Assembly: GCA_003131585.1 (NCBI GenBank)
Contig: PKVW01000037.1
Location: forward strand, 49,350-113,349
Origin: Acidobacteriaceae bacterium
GTDB lineage: Bacteria > Acidobacteriota > Terriglobia > Terriglobales > Acidobacteriaceae
Direction: 5' to 3'
Length of the DNA stretch: 64,000 nucleotides
Below the pieces are notes generated by a model, which did not search any database, was not told where the DNA came from, and saw only the letters and a list, made by a program, of their open reading frames with translations. The translations under genes were made by a program, and so were the position numbers. Shown here piece after piece: positions 17,214 through 26,146 of this stretch (its first letter is position 1; each line of letters opens with the position of its first letter).

Positions 17214-17534
17214 TCAACCAAGCAAGGGGACAGGTAGGAAAAACCAGCCGGATTGGCAGCAGAAATGGACATCGTTAAGCCTCTGGAAGTCTCGCCCGTG
17301 GGCGAAGGCGTAGCCGCCGATCACGATCGCCACCAGACTGGCAACCTTCGGAATAGTGCCGGTGAAAAGGCTCTGGATAGCGGTAAAGCCAGTGTCGAAC
17401 GGTGAACCTTGTGCGAGCGCTGCCACGGGCATCGCAAGAAGTACGGCGAGGAGAGCAGCGACAGTAAGCGGTGAGTTCGACCGAGCAACGAGCCGGAATT
17501 GGCGGACGAGACTGACTGAAGACCAACGTGGCAT
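17214..17534 (-). CDS. VirB2/TrbC-like conjugative pilin, C-terminus replaced
   Basis: 106-residue frame. GGGAGG stands 5 bp before the ATG at 17534. A signal-like segment (LTVAALLAVLLAMPVAALAQ) and a second hydrophobic segment (IPKVASLVAIVIGGYAFAHG) are typical of TrbC/VirB2 pilins, which form the conjugation pilus. Family members normally continue after FAHG with a Gly/Ala-rich third part; here the sequence changes abruptly to RDFQRLNDVHFCCQSGW. I read this as loss of the real C-terminus by deletion or frameshift, so a working pilin is unlikely. Confidence 0.6.
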   Translation of the reverse strand: MPRWSSVSLVRQFRLVARSNSPLTVAALLAVLLAMPVAALAQGSPFDTGFTAIQSLFTGTIPKVASLVAIVIGGYAFAHGRDFQRLNDVHFCCQSGWFFLPVPLLG

Positions 17535-17600
17535 TTGCACCTCCCGCAGCACCCCAAATCGGCTGCTTGTGGCGCAAACGTAACCTGATTCAAATCGCGC

Positions 17601-17966
17601 TGTCCAACAACTTCTCGTCCGCGTGATATTCCTGGGAGGAATAACAGCCCAAGATGGTGTCGCGACCAAGTAGATCGCGCCGTTCGGCCCGACTCTTTGG
17701 TTGAAGAATCCCCTCCTTTTAAAGCGCTTTTGCTTGGCTAATGAGAGTAAGGCACCGTCGTAAAAAAGACGTCTTTTAGGCGGCCCCGATACGCCTTGCG
17801 ATGGCGGGCTGGTAGTCACACCGGTCTCTGCTCGGCTCTGCATTTCTGAAACGGCGGCTCGACCTCTGCGAAGCGACTGGTCCAACAAAATTTGAAGTGA
17901 CGAATCGGCTTGGTGCCGTCTGATATTCCTGTCAGGAATAACAGAGTGACGAGAAGTTGTTGGACA
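17601..17966. repeat. 366-bp segment bounded by inverted repeats with palindromic sites
   Basis: The ends carry a perfect 19-bp inverted repeat: tgtccaacaacttctcgtc at 17601-17619 and its complement at 17948-17966. Just inside each end is a palindrome ATTCCT-N3-AGGAAT (17627-17641 with GGG, 17924-17938 with GTC). No gene lies inside. It sits between the minus-strand pilin gene and the plus-strand excisionase/integrase pair, so it may be a symmetrical divergent promoter with paired operators, or a small MITE-like element. No clear target-site duplication was seen. Confidence 0.6.
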
Positions 17967-18024
17967 CGGCGACTGGAATGAATCAAATTGCTTGAACATC
18001 GACGTACGGTTGCTGGAGGTTGCT

Positions 18025-18273
18025 GTGGCAGTGCCATCGCGAAGGATAGAGAATCGATTCTTGGGAACGCAGGCGGCCGCTGAATATTCCGGTATTCCAG
18101 CCGGCACGCTGAGGGCTTGGAGGTGTCAGGGAGTCGGGCCGAAATTCTACAAACCCCGTGGACGCGCATTGTATGATATTGCAGATCTGGAGGAGTTCAT
18201 CCGATCTGGCATCCGTGTTTCCTCTGTGCGCGCAAGCAAGGAGGAACGGAATGTCTATCTACCCACGGGGTGA
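18025..18273 (+). CDS. Excisionase-like helix-turn-helix protein
   Basis: 82 residues. MerR/excisionase-type DNA-binding domain: FLGTQAAAEYSGIPAGTLRA, then WRCQGVGPKFYKPRGRALYD and IADLEEFIRSG. Such small proteins direct excision by the adjacent integrase or regulate it. I chose the GTG at 18025 because GGAGG at 18015-18019 precedes it by 5 bp; a TTG at 17992 is also in frame. The 3' end overlaps the integrase start by 23 bp, which suggests coupled expression. Confidence 0.75.
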   Translation: MAVPSRRIENRFLGTQAAAEYSGIPAGTLRAWRCQGVGPKFYKPRGRALYDIADLEEFIRSGIRVSSVRASKEERNVYLPTG

Positions 18274-19264
18274 TGTCTGGTACTACCTCTTCTATATCAA
18301 TGGAAGGCGTTACCGCGGCAGCACCAAAACCAAGAACCAGAAGCAAGCGGAGCGAGTCGAGGCTAGAAAACGGGTTGCGGCAGAGGCAGGAGAGTCGTTG
18401 CGGCCCAAACGAGTACCGCTGGTGCGCGAGTTCGGCAAGCAATTCGTTGAGTGGCTCGACAAAACGACGCTCGCCGAGAACACAAAGGCTGATTACAAAA
18501 ACGGCCGGCGTTTGATCCTGAAGACCCCGTTGTCCGGGATGCGAATGGATCAAATCACGGCCGATGACGTTGAGACCACAAAATTTCACGAATCGCCTCA
18601 CAGCCGGAACTGTGCCATTCGGACGCTGCGCCGTATGTTGGGTAAAGCCCGTGATTGGAAGGTGCTTCGTGAAGTGCCAAGGATCAAGACGGTCAAAGTC
18701 TTTCCCAGGGACCGAATGGTCACTGTCGAGGATGAGAAACGACTCTTGGCAGCATGCAAACGCCCGTTGAAAGATGTGCTGACCATCATGCTGGACTCTG
18801 GACTGAGAAACGGGGAAGTCGTCAGGATGCGCTGGGAAACGATCAACTGGGAAGGCGCCTTCTATTTCAACCCCAGGGGCAAGACACGCAAAGCTCGTCG
18901 TCCCGTGCCATTGAGCGAGCGCGTTCTTACCCTGCTCAGAAACGTCCAGCACGAACAGTCACGTCGACGAGAAGGTTGGGTCTTTCCTTCTAAGAAGTCT
19001 CGCTCGGGCCACATCGGACTGAGCGGACTAGAGCACATGTTCAGAAGCGTTGCTCGTAAGCTCGAAATTCCGGATGCCCTGAAGCTGTACTGCGCGCGGC
19101 ACACGTTCGGCACAGTCGCCATGGCAGAGACCAAAAATCCGGGACTGGTGAAGGAAGTCATGGGGCATGAGAGTCTCACGACGACGATGGGCTATCTGCA
19201 TCCGGAAACGGCGCAGATCAAAGTCGTCATCGATCGCTTGAATCAGCAGAAGTATGTGACGTAG
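18251..19264 (+). CDS. Tyrosine-type site-specific integrase
   Basis: 337 residues. N-terminal Arm-DNA-binding region (YYLFYINGRRYRGSTKTKNQ), a SAM-like core-binding region, then the catalytic domain. Visible catalytic residues: Arg in SGLRNGEV, Lys in RGKTRKARR, Arg in CARHTFGT (first position Tyr where His is common), His in MGHES and the Tyr nucleophile in TTTMGYLHPE. AAGGAGG stands 7 bp before the ATG at 18251. It ends 82 bp from the 3' end of tRNA-Lys, the usual arrangement for an element integrated into a tRNA gene. Confidence 0.9.
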   Translation: MSIYPRGDVWYYLFYINGRRYRGSTKTKNQKQAERVEARKRVAAEAGESLRPKRVPLVREFGKQFVEWLDKTTLAENTKADYKNGRRLILKTPLSGMRMDQITADDVETTKFHESPHSRNCAIRTLRRMLGKARDWKVLREVPRIKTVKVFPRDRMVTVEDEKRLLAACKRPLKDVLTIMLDSGLRNGEVVRMRWETINWEGAFYFNPRGKTRKARRPVPLSERVLTLLRNVQHEQSRRREGWVFPSKKSRSGHIGLSGLEHMFRSVARKLEIPDALKLYCARHTFGTVAMAETKNPGLVKEVMGHESLTTTMGYLHPETAQIKVVIDRLNQQKYVT

Positions 19265-19345
19265 CAACAGCCACAAAAACAGCCACAGTACCAAGAGAGT
19301 ACCGAAGGGAATGGATGGCGGATCGATCCAAGTGCTTGAAAAGAG

Positions 19346-19421
<76 letters not shown>

Positions 19422-19740
19422 ACGGTGGGGAATCTTACCGGCGGGACAATTTGCGATTGTAACATTTTCCACACGCCCGGTCATCGCTCACACTGCCACG
19501 GCCACGCTGTCGGAGCGCGGATCGTCTCGACAGCGCCGATGCGCTGGAGTCGAATCGCCGCGTCCGCTCCGCTCTGCGGGCCACAGGTCGAAAACAAGCG
19601 GGATCGCGGCTCCTCCGTTTTGAAAAAGAAGCGGGGCGCACGGCTCGGCGATAGGCGAAGTGACCGGCGCAGTCTTGGAGATAATGGTGTGTAAGTTGAC
19701 CCGCGCCGCGCCGGGTTCCGGGACACGAAGGAAACCGCCT
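19422..19740. other. Intergenic region upstream of tRNA-Lys
   Basis: About 320 bp. It must contain the tRNA promoter (minus strand), but I see no consensus boxes that I would commit to. No gene was recognised. Confidence 0.35.
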
Positions 19741-20088
19741 CTACGAACGCTGTCGCAGTTCCGCAGCCAGACCGCTTGAATTTTCGCTGGCCACCGGACG
19801 ACGCGGCGGCAATGAATCCAGCCCCATCTTCGGGCGCCTCTCAACCGTGCCGATTACCGGAGCGTCCTCCATTCCATCGGCATAAGCCATGGAGACGAAT
19901 CTCTGCTCGGAACACAAGCGATCGATCATCCGCTGTTGCCCAGTGCTAAGCACGGCGTGAGGAAGAATGGGAAAGTGACGGAACATCCAAAGAAAGTACA
20001 TGCGCTGAAGAAACGAGGGCATTAGATAACGCGGTCCGATAGGCGTTTGCACCTGCACAACGCCGTCCGCCAGTTTCTCAATCCACAT
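19741..20088 (-). CDS. Conserved hypothetical protein
   Basis: 115 residues, function unknown. The N-terminal half (MWIEKLADGVVQVQTPIGPR, then YLMPSFLQRMYFLWMFRHFP) is amphipathic with an aromatic-rich helix. A conserved-looking QQRMIDRLCSEQRFVSM follows, and the C-terminal third is probably disordered. I placed the start at the ATG at 20088, with AGGTGG upstream; a GTG four codons earlier is possible. No operon partner is close, though a PilZ gene lies on the same strand 260 bp upstream. Confidence 0.6.
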   Translation of the reverse strand: MWIEKLADGVVQVQTPIGPRYLMPSFLQRMYFLWMFRHFPILPHAVLSTGQQRMIDRLCSEQRFVSMAYADGMEDAPVIGTVERRPKMGLDSLPPRRPVASENSSGLAAELRQRS

Positions 20089-20143
20089 AACCAGGCCCAC
20101 CTAAGTACCTGAGTTTAGCCAGAGCAGTTCGGGGCCGCCATTA

Positions 20144-20334
20144 TTGCACCAAGGCCGGTGCGAGGGGAAGCAATTTTTCACAGATTCCCGAGAATTCCGG
20201 TCGAGCCCGGGCACTTCTTGCCTGACGGCCGGGGCACATTGGTCTGAACTTCGGGTCTCTTCAGGAGCGTCGGGGGGCCTTGCTGGAGCGTGGGCAGCCT
20301 TTAGGAGCGGCTCGATTGCACCAAGATTGGTGCA
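20144..20334. repeat. Two related GCACCAA palindromic sites
   Basis: The gap between the hypothetical gene and the PilZ gene has ATTGCACCAAG at 20144-20154 and again at 20315-20325. The second copy is part of the palindrome TGCACCAA-GA-TTGGTGCA (20317-20334). Possible operator pair; function unknown. Confidence 0.4.
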
Positions 20335-20345
20335 GCGCGAACAAG

Positions 20346-20672
20346 CTAGGCGGGAATCTCCGGCAATATGTCCATCCGCAGGATCTTGGCCGCGACCCCG
20401 AAGTCCTTGCCGGGGCCCTGCTCCACCCGCAATACCTGGGCATGGCAGCAAACCCAGCATTTCTCGCCGGAGGTCAGCTCGGGGGGGAGAATGAGGACTA
20501 ATTCCACATGCGAGCCTTCCGCCATGCGGGACTCGGTATAGAGGAACACGCCATTCGTGCTCACGTCACGAGTCTGGGCGCTCAACTCCGCATTCGCCGC
20601 AGTGCCTCGCACGCGCACCGGCAAGCTGGTCACGACTCTTTCGCGCGAACGTCGATCGGTCCCAGAGTTCAT
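20346..20672 (-). CDS. PilZ-domain protein
   Basis: 108 residues, a single PilZ domain. Both cyclic-di-GMP contact motifs are visible: RRSRER near the N-terminus (RxxxR type) and DVSTNGVFL (D/NxSxxG type). Such proteins are cyclic-di-GMP receptors that pass the signal to motility, polysaccharide or regulatory partners. Together with the cyclases and phosphodiesterases elsewhere in this window it shows that the host uses this second messenger widely. No adjacent gene reveals the target. Confidence 0.88.
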   Translation of the reverse strand: MNSGTDRRSRERVVTSLPVRVRGTAANAELSAQTRDVSTNGVFLYTESRMAEGSHVELVLILPPELTSGEKCWVCCHAQVLRVEQGPGKDFGVAAKILRMDILPEIPA

Positions 20673-20804
20673 TAGTCCTCAGCCCAAGTCCTCAGCCCAA
20701 ATTCTCAGCTCGCCACCACGAGCCAACGCCAGCGGAGAGGCTTCTCGCCTTCCCGCTGGCGCTCGACAGTATAGACCAACTCTGCACGGATAGGTAAGAG
20801 ATGC

Positions 20805-22271
20805 TCAGATTTCCGGGCGGCGCAGGCGTGCGGCGGGTACCACGAGGGCTTGCTCCATGGTGGGAACGTTGGTGCCTCGCAGCGTGGCCTCGGCCTGGGA
20901 CAGCTTTTCGGACTGATTGGTCTGGTAGTAGGCCTGTACCAGAAGTTCCAGGGTGAAGGGGTTGTCCTGGTCTTCTTCCAGATATGTGATGGCTTCGGCG
21001 AATTTCTTGTGATCCATGAGCAGCGTTCCGGCTGCGCCGTTGTAAGAACTCTGGATAACGCGGTTGCGGCTGCCGGCCGCCATGGCCTCGAGTTGCTTCA
21101 GAGAGGTGCCGGCCAATGCCGCGTTGCCGGCACGCGCGGCGCGCACAGCGCGGGTACGCAGAATGCGGGACAGTTCCTCATCTTTTTCGGACTTCGATAT
21201 CGTGCTGCGATGTCCCAGTGACTGCTCCGCGCTCTGCAGATATTGCAACGCGGCGTTATCGTCCGTCTGATACTCGGCCAGGTGCCGGTACGCCTGCGCT
21301 TCCTGCAGGTCCTGTTCCTTGGCATGTGCTGCCCGCGCAATCTCCTGGAATAACTTGTCGGCCTCGCCGAACTTACCGTCGCGTACCCAGGTCATCGCCT
21401 TCTGCATGCCGTAGGCGAGCCGGTCCGCCTCATTGTGGGCGTCGCGGATGGCGTTATCGTACTCAATCCGCGCCTGCTCCTGGTTCCCCATCAGAGCATA
21501 GGTATCTCCCAGGCCAACCTGAGAAGTGACGAAATCAGGATCGATCTTCAACGCGGCCCGGTAGTGCTGCAGCGATCCCTCGAAATTTCCCGCCATGCGC
21601 AGCAGTTCGCCGTAAGAATCCTGCGGGTTCGGCTCCTTGGGCAGCAGCGCAACGTAGCGATCCATGGCCGCAAAGGCCTTGGCAAATTCCCGGTTGCGGG
21701 CGTCAAGGTAGGCCAGATCGTTCAGCGCGGCGGGAAAATCCTTATCGATGGCGAGCGCCTTCTCCATGATTTTCTGCGCCTGCTCGTTACCGTCTTCCAG
21801 CATCAGCCAGTTGCCGGCGAGATAGAGCACATGCTTGTCCTTGGGATACATTTCCAGCAGATCGTTCATGGCGGAAATGCCGCCGATGAAGTCGCCTTCC
21901 TGCACCTTGACGATCCAGGCAATCATCAATTGCTCTCCCGGCGTCAGCTTGGGCGCGAGCGCCTTGGCCTTTTCGCGGGCGGCGTTCACTTCTTTGGGGT
22001 CGCTGCTGTTGAAGGCGATCCAAGCCCAGGCCAGGGCCAGCTTGGGATCTGCCTTCACGGCCGCGCGCCAGTCGTCGTCGCAGCGCTCGAGATAAAGATT
22101 CTCGTAGTCGGCCATGCCCTTCTCGTAGAGCGCGCGCGCCTGCGCCGACGAGGTGGTCACCGGCAGCGAAGTGCTGGCAGCCTGCTTGACGTGGTGGGCA
22201 TGGGCATAGAGTGGCGCGGCGAGGCACACGCCAAGGATAGGAATAAGGACTGCGCAAATGGAGCGACGCAT
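20805..22271 (-). CDS. Exported tetratricopeptide-repeat protein
   Basis: 488 residues. The signal peptide starts at the ATG at 22271 (hydrophobic ICAVLIPILGVCLAAPLYAH), preceded by GGAG. The rest is helical-repeat sequence with many TPR-like units (for example AQARALYEKGMADYENLYLE and ALAIDKDFPAALNDLAYLDA). TPR proteins act as protein-protein scaffolds, here in the periplasm or at the cell surface. No catalytic motif is visible. It stands alone, with divergent or distant neighbours. Confidence 0.82.
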   Translation of the reverse strand: MRRSICAVLIPILGVCLAAPLYAHAHHVKQAASTSLPVTTSSAQARALYEKGMADYENLYLERCDDDWRAAVKADPKLALAWAWIAFNSSDPKEVNAAREKAKALAPKLTPGEQLMIAWIVKVQEGDFIGGISAMNDLLEMYPKDKHVLYLAGNWLMLEDGNEQAQKIMEKALAIDKDFPAALNDLAYLDARNREFAKAFAAMDRYVALLPKEPNPQDSYGELLRMAGNFEGSLQHYRAALKIDPDFVTSQVGLGDTYALMGNQEQARIEYDNAIRDAHNEADRLAYGMQKAMTWVRDGKFGEADKLFQEIARAAHAKEQDLQEAQAYRHLAEYQTDDNAALQYLQSAEQSLGHRSTISKSEKDEELSRILRTRAVRAARAGNAALAGTSLKQLEAMAAGSRNRVIQSSYNGAAGTLLMDHKKFAEAITYLEEDQDNPFTLELLVQAYYQTNQSEKLSQAEATLRGTNVPTMEQALVVPAARLRRPEI

Positions 22272-22424
22272 CGAGATCTCCGCAACAGACGCTTTGAGGG
22301 AGGTACTACGATTGCAGCGTAACATCGCCGGAATGAGGTTACCTAGTGACGGAAGTCACAGGACGGGTGGGAACAGCACTGGTCTTGGCGCGGAATCCAG
22401 TATCGGGCATGACTGTTTGACCTA

Positions 22425-22459
22425 CCAGGAAAACAAAAGCCCCTGCCGAGGCGGGGGCT
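22425..22459 (-). terminator. Rho-independent terminator after the Oar-type receptor
   Basis: On the minus strand AGCCCCCGCC-TC-GGCAGGGGCT forms a GC-rich hairpin (22438-22459) followed by TTTTGTTTT. It lies just after the stop codon at 22471. Confidence 0.8.
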
Positions 22460-22470
22460 GAGAGCCCAGG

Positions 22471-25400
22471 CTAGAAAGTGATCTTGGCCGCGAACTGTAC
22501 CCCTCTTGGTCCACCGCCGCCGAGGAACGGGTTGCCGATGCCTACGTCGCCGGTTGCGGTCAGCGCCAGATTGCCGACGCCGCGCCCATTGGAATCGAGC
22601 CCGTTCGCCGCAGGATCGGCGATGAAGTTCGGTAGTACTGGATTCGCGAAGTTCGGGTGGTTCAGGAGATTGAAGAACTCTGCCCGGAGTTGCAGCACAA
22701 CCCGCTCGGTGATAACCGTGTTCTTAAATACGGAGAAGTTCCACTCCTTGAAGCTGGGCCCGACGAGGGCATTTCGGCCAAGGTTTCCGAAGTGACGGCT
22801 CCCCGCCAGGCAGTTGCTGTCGCCGGAAGATGTGTTCGCCGTTGTGTTGCCAAAGGTGCAGGGCACCTGGAAGGAAGTGAGATTTATGAAATTGTGCGGA
22901 GCGCTTCCGTACTGAATTGGTCCGACCACATCAGGACGGTCGAAGCCCTCACCACTGCCGGAGTAGTCCCCTTCAAAGTTGTAATTGAAAGAGAAGGGCT
23001 GTCCGTCCTGCAGATTCACAACGCTGTCCACGCCCCAGCCGTCCTTCAACTTCGCCAGGTTCCCGCCACGCTTGGGCAATTCATAGCCAAAGTTCCAGGT
23101 AAAGCGGCGGCGGATGTCGAAATTCGAGTTGCCGCGTTCTGCCGCGGTATCAAAACTGTTGTTTGGCTGGGCTGCGTTAGGGATGAAATCCTCAAGGTCG
23201 CTGGCGTTATCGATGGAGTGCGACCAGACAAAGTTGGCTTGCGAGGTCAGCCCGTGCCAACTGCTCACCCGCAGGCTGGCTTGCAGTGAATTGTAGTTGG
23301 AGTTCGCCGTTGACTCCTCTTGATTGACGTAGAAGAAATTGGGAAAGGACGTTCGAGAAATAGCTCCCGCGTTTACTAAAGCGGATCCGTTGTCGAATCC
23401 CAGCGTGGGGCAGTTTGGCGCGGTAAATGTGCCTGTACATTGCGACAGATCTCCGGCCGTAATCTGCGCCTGACTGGGCTGATTGACATCGCGGAAGCGG
23501 AACAGCTTCGTTCCTATCGAACCGACGTAGCCTACCTGCAACACCATCCTGTTGCCCAACTGCTGCTGCACATTCAAATTAAAGTTCTGCACGTAAGGTG
23601 TGCGGATATTGGGATTGGTGCCGAAGAAATCTCCCAAGGGCGACGGGCTCGCAAAAACACTGCCGGAGCCCAACGGATTGCCCGACACACCGGCAAAAGA
23701 GATCGCGGCCGGCCCCACTCCAGCATAGGCTGGCCCGGGACAGAAGGCACAGTTGTAGGGGGCGTGTCCCAGGAAAATATCCTGAGAGAAGGCGTCATAG
23801 AACAAACCCCATCCAGCTCGAACAACCGTCTGGCCCTTACCGGTAATGTCATAGGCGAAGCCCACGCGCGGCGCGAAGTTGTTGTAATCAGGGTTGTATA
23901 AGCTGCTGGGGCCGCCCGGTGTGCCGACTTGGTTCAGAGTGCCGCCGTTTGCCGCCGACATCTGGTAAAAGAGATTATTCTTCTCGTGTACCACCCCGAA
24001 GTAATCCCACCGCATGCCGTAGTTGACCGTCAGCCGCGGCGTCCAGCGAAATTCGTCCTGAATGTAAAGTCCGTGACTGTTCTCCGCTGCGTGGCGGAGC
24101 GTGTCACCTTCGGCGATCTTGCTACCGGAGGAACTTGGGTCTCCTTGCAGGAATGCACTGAGACTAGCAAAGGCCAGTTTGCCGCGGAAGGTGTTGTCCT
24201 GGATGAGGCCGATCGTCGTGCGCCGGAACTCATAGCCAAATTTCACATCGTGGCGGCCGGCCTTCCACGAATAATTGTCGATGAAGTGCCAGTTCGAGTC
24301 AACGCGCGAGCGCGGCACCGAATTCGTCGCTCCAATTGGCGAAAAGCCTGTCACAGAGATCTTCGGCAGGCCGAGATCAAAGGGATTCGTGACGCCGGTA
24401 TCCAGTCCGATGGAACTAGGATTGAAGGTCGAGTCCTGCGGGAGGAATGCTTCAACGAAGCGGTTCCAGCCCAAGCGGGCTTCGTTGGTTTGGGCCGAAT
24501 TCACGTTCTTAACGTAGGATATGGAAACAAGCTGGACACGCGAGGGTACCACCGTGTTGAAACCCGGTAGCAGGCCCCCGGCTAGCTGCGCAAAGGGGAA
24601 GCTCTGGAAGCTATCCCCGAAGAAGTAGCGGCCGGTTACCAGGCCGGCGGCGAAATTCTGGTCAATTTTTCCAATCAGACTGTCCGAGCGATTGCTGAAA
24701 TTGGTCGCGGTAGACAAATTGCCGCCGGGAGTCGTGCAGCCGGTATCGTTAGAAGTGGCTCCAGCAATGTTCGGCGTCGGCCAGGGATGCCGTGCCAGCA
24801 ACGCGGCCGAGACGGCATTAGGAGGCCCGTTAGCAGCGATGTCAGCGGCGATCTGTGCGGGATCGGGCACGCAACTCGTTCCCGCTTGGGCGCCGGTCTC
24901 GCGCTGTCCCTCATAGTCCACATAGAAGAATGTATGGTCCTTCACAATCGGGCCGCCCAGCGACCCTCCGAACTGATTGTTGTGGAACGGATTCTCTCCA
25001 CCCACGTTGTTGAAAAAGTTGCGGGCTCCGAGCTTATCCGTGCGCAAGTACTCCAGCGCCGAGCCGTGCAATTTATTGGTGCCACTCTTTGTAACAATGT
25101 TGACCACGGCTCCGCTATTGCGTCCAAATTCCGCTTCATAATTCGACCTTACCTGCAACTCGGCTACAGCATCGATCGGTAAGATCGTGGCCGGGTCGCC
25201 GAAGACGCCCGGCTCATTGATGGCAGGCTCATTGCGAAATCCGTCGTTCATGTCCGTTCCATCGAGTAGAAAGTTATTGGCACGGCCACGTGACCCGTTC
25301 ATCGAGAACTCGCCGAACGAACCGGGAGAGTCCGATATTTGGTCTGGCGACCCGGCCACGCCCGGATTCAGGTAGATCAGTTTCGTATAGTCCCTGCCGT

Positions 25401-25836
25401 TCACCGGCAAATTCTGGATTGTTTCAGTGGTCAGCGTTCCGCCCAGTTCGCTCGAGGTAGTTTCCACCAGCGGGAGCAGATCGGCGGAGACTTGCACCCT
25501 GGTCGATACATCGCCTGGCTTCATTGCCGCATCCACGCGGCGCTCGGTGGCCACGTCCACGGCCACTCCGGTGGTCACGAAAGTTTGAAAGCCGGACTGG
25601 GTGACCGTCACCGTGTAGGTACCAATCGGCAGTTCTGGCAGCGCGTAGCTGCCGTCGGCGCTGGTGTCGGTGGTGCGCTCCAATCCCGTGCCTACGTTTT
25701 TCACGGTCACCTTAGCGCCGGCGACCACCGCGCCTTGGGCGTCGGTGACGGTGCCGAGAATCGTGCCGCGGAAGGTCTGTGCCGAAAGGCTGACTGTGGC
25801 CAGAAGCACAAACACCAGGATGATGCGCGCTTTCAT
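22471..25836 (-). CDS. Oar-type TonB-dependent receptor with carboxypeptidase-regulatory domain
   Basis: 1121 residues. Signal peptide (about 1-20), then a carboxypeptidase-regulatory-like beta-sandwich (about 23-105: TILGTVTDAQGAVVAGAKVT, then GSYALPELPIGTYTVTV), a plug-like region (LPVNGRDYTKLIYLNPGVAG, FSMNGSRGRANNFLLDG, then SNYEAEFGRNSGAVVNIVTK) and a long outer-membrane barrel ending in FAAKITF. The C-terminal Phe fits outer-membrane insertion. In Acidobacteriota this large family is believed to take up or bind polymers; the substrate here is unknown. It is followed by its own terminator. Confidence 0.92.
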   Translation of the reverse strand: MKARIILVFVLLATVSLSAQTFRGTILGTVTDAQGAVVAGAKVTVKNVGTGLERTTDTSADGSYALPELPIGTYTVTVTQSGFQTFVTTGVAVDVATERRVDAAMKPGDVSTRVQVSADLLPLVETTSSELGGTLTTETIQNLPVNGRDYTKLIYLNPGVAGSPDQISDSPGSFGEFSMNGSRGRANNFLLDGTDMNDGFRNEPAINEPGVFGDPATILPIDAVAELQVRSNYEAEFGRNSGAVVNIVTKSGTNKLHGSALEYLRTDKLGARNFFNNVGGENPFHNNQFGGSLGGPIVKDHTFFYVDYEGQRETGAQAGTSCVPDPAQIAADIAANGPPNAVSAALLARHPWPTPNIAGATSNDTGCTTPGGNLSTATNFSNRSDSLIGKIDQNFAAGLVTGRYFFGDSFQSFPFAQLAGGLLPGFNTVVPSRVQLVSISYVKNVNSAQTNEARLGWNRFVEAFLPQDSTFNPSSIGLDTGVTNPFDLGLPKISVTGFSPIGATNSVPRSRVDSNWHFIDNYSWKAGRHDVKFGYEFRRTTIGLIQDNTFRGKLAFASLSAFLQGDPSSSGSKIAEGDTLRHAAENSHGLYIQDEFRWTPRLTVNYGMRWDYFGVVHEKNNLFYQMSAANGGTLNQVGTPGGPSSLYNPDYNNFAPRVGFAYDITGKGQTVVRAGWGLFYDAFSQDIFLGHAPYNCAFCPGPAYAGVGPAAISFAGVSGNPLGSGSVFASPSPLGDFFGTNPNIRTPYVQNFNLNVQQQLGNRMVLQVGYVGSIGTKLFRFRDVNQPSQAQITAGDLSQCTGTFTAPNCPTLGFDNGSALVNAGAISRTSFPNFFYVNQEESTANSNYNSLQASLRVSSWHGLTSQANFVWSHSIDNASDLEDFIPNAAQPNNSFDTAAERGNSNFDIRRRFTWNFGYELPKRGGNLAKLKDGWGVDSVVNLQDGQPFSFNYNFEGDYSGSGEGFDRPDVVGPIQYGSAPHNFINLTSFQVPCTFGNTTANTSSGDSNCLAGSRHFGNLGRNALVGPSFKEWNFSVFKNTVITERVVLQLRAEFFNLLNHPNFANPVLPNFIADPAANGLDSNGRGVGNLALTATGDVGIGNPFLGGGGPRGVQFAAKITF

Positions 25837-26146
25837 AAAATCTCCTCGGAGCTTATGAGTTTGAGGGAGTAATCACCGATGCGGCAGGCCAGACTTTCAG
25901 ACCTAATTTAAGAGGCCCGCAATTTCCTGCATACTAACAAGATGCAGTGCCCGGCCGCACGGGTAAGTCACAAAACATTATCGAAACCCTATCCCAAGAG
26001 TCAACCACTGAGTTCCGAATGCAGGCGATAGATTTTACGAATAAGGCACCCCCCGGTAACTTGTATGGGGGCCGCTGGCGGCACGATTGCCTTCAACGGA
26101 GATGTGTCGGGATCGGAAAGGGAGTTGTTTGGGCGGGAACTTTGAC
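25837..26146. other. Intergenic region upstream of the Oar-type receptor
   Basis: 310 bp that should hold the promoter of the receptor gene. No consensus promoter or operator is clear to me, and no gene is present. Confidence 0.4.
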
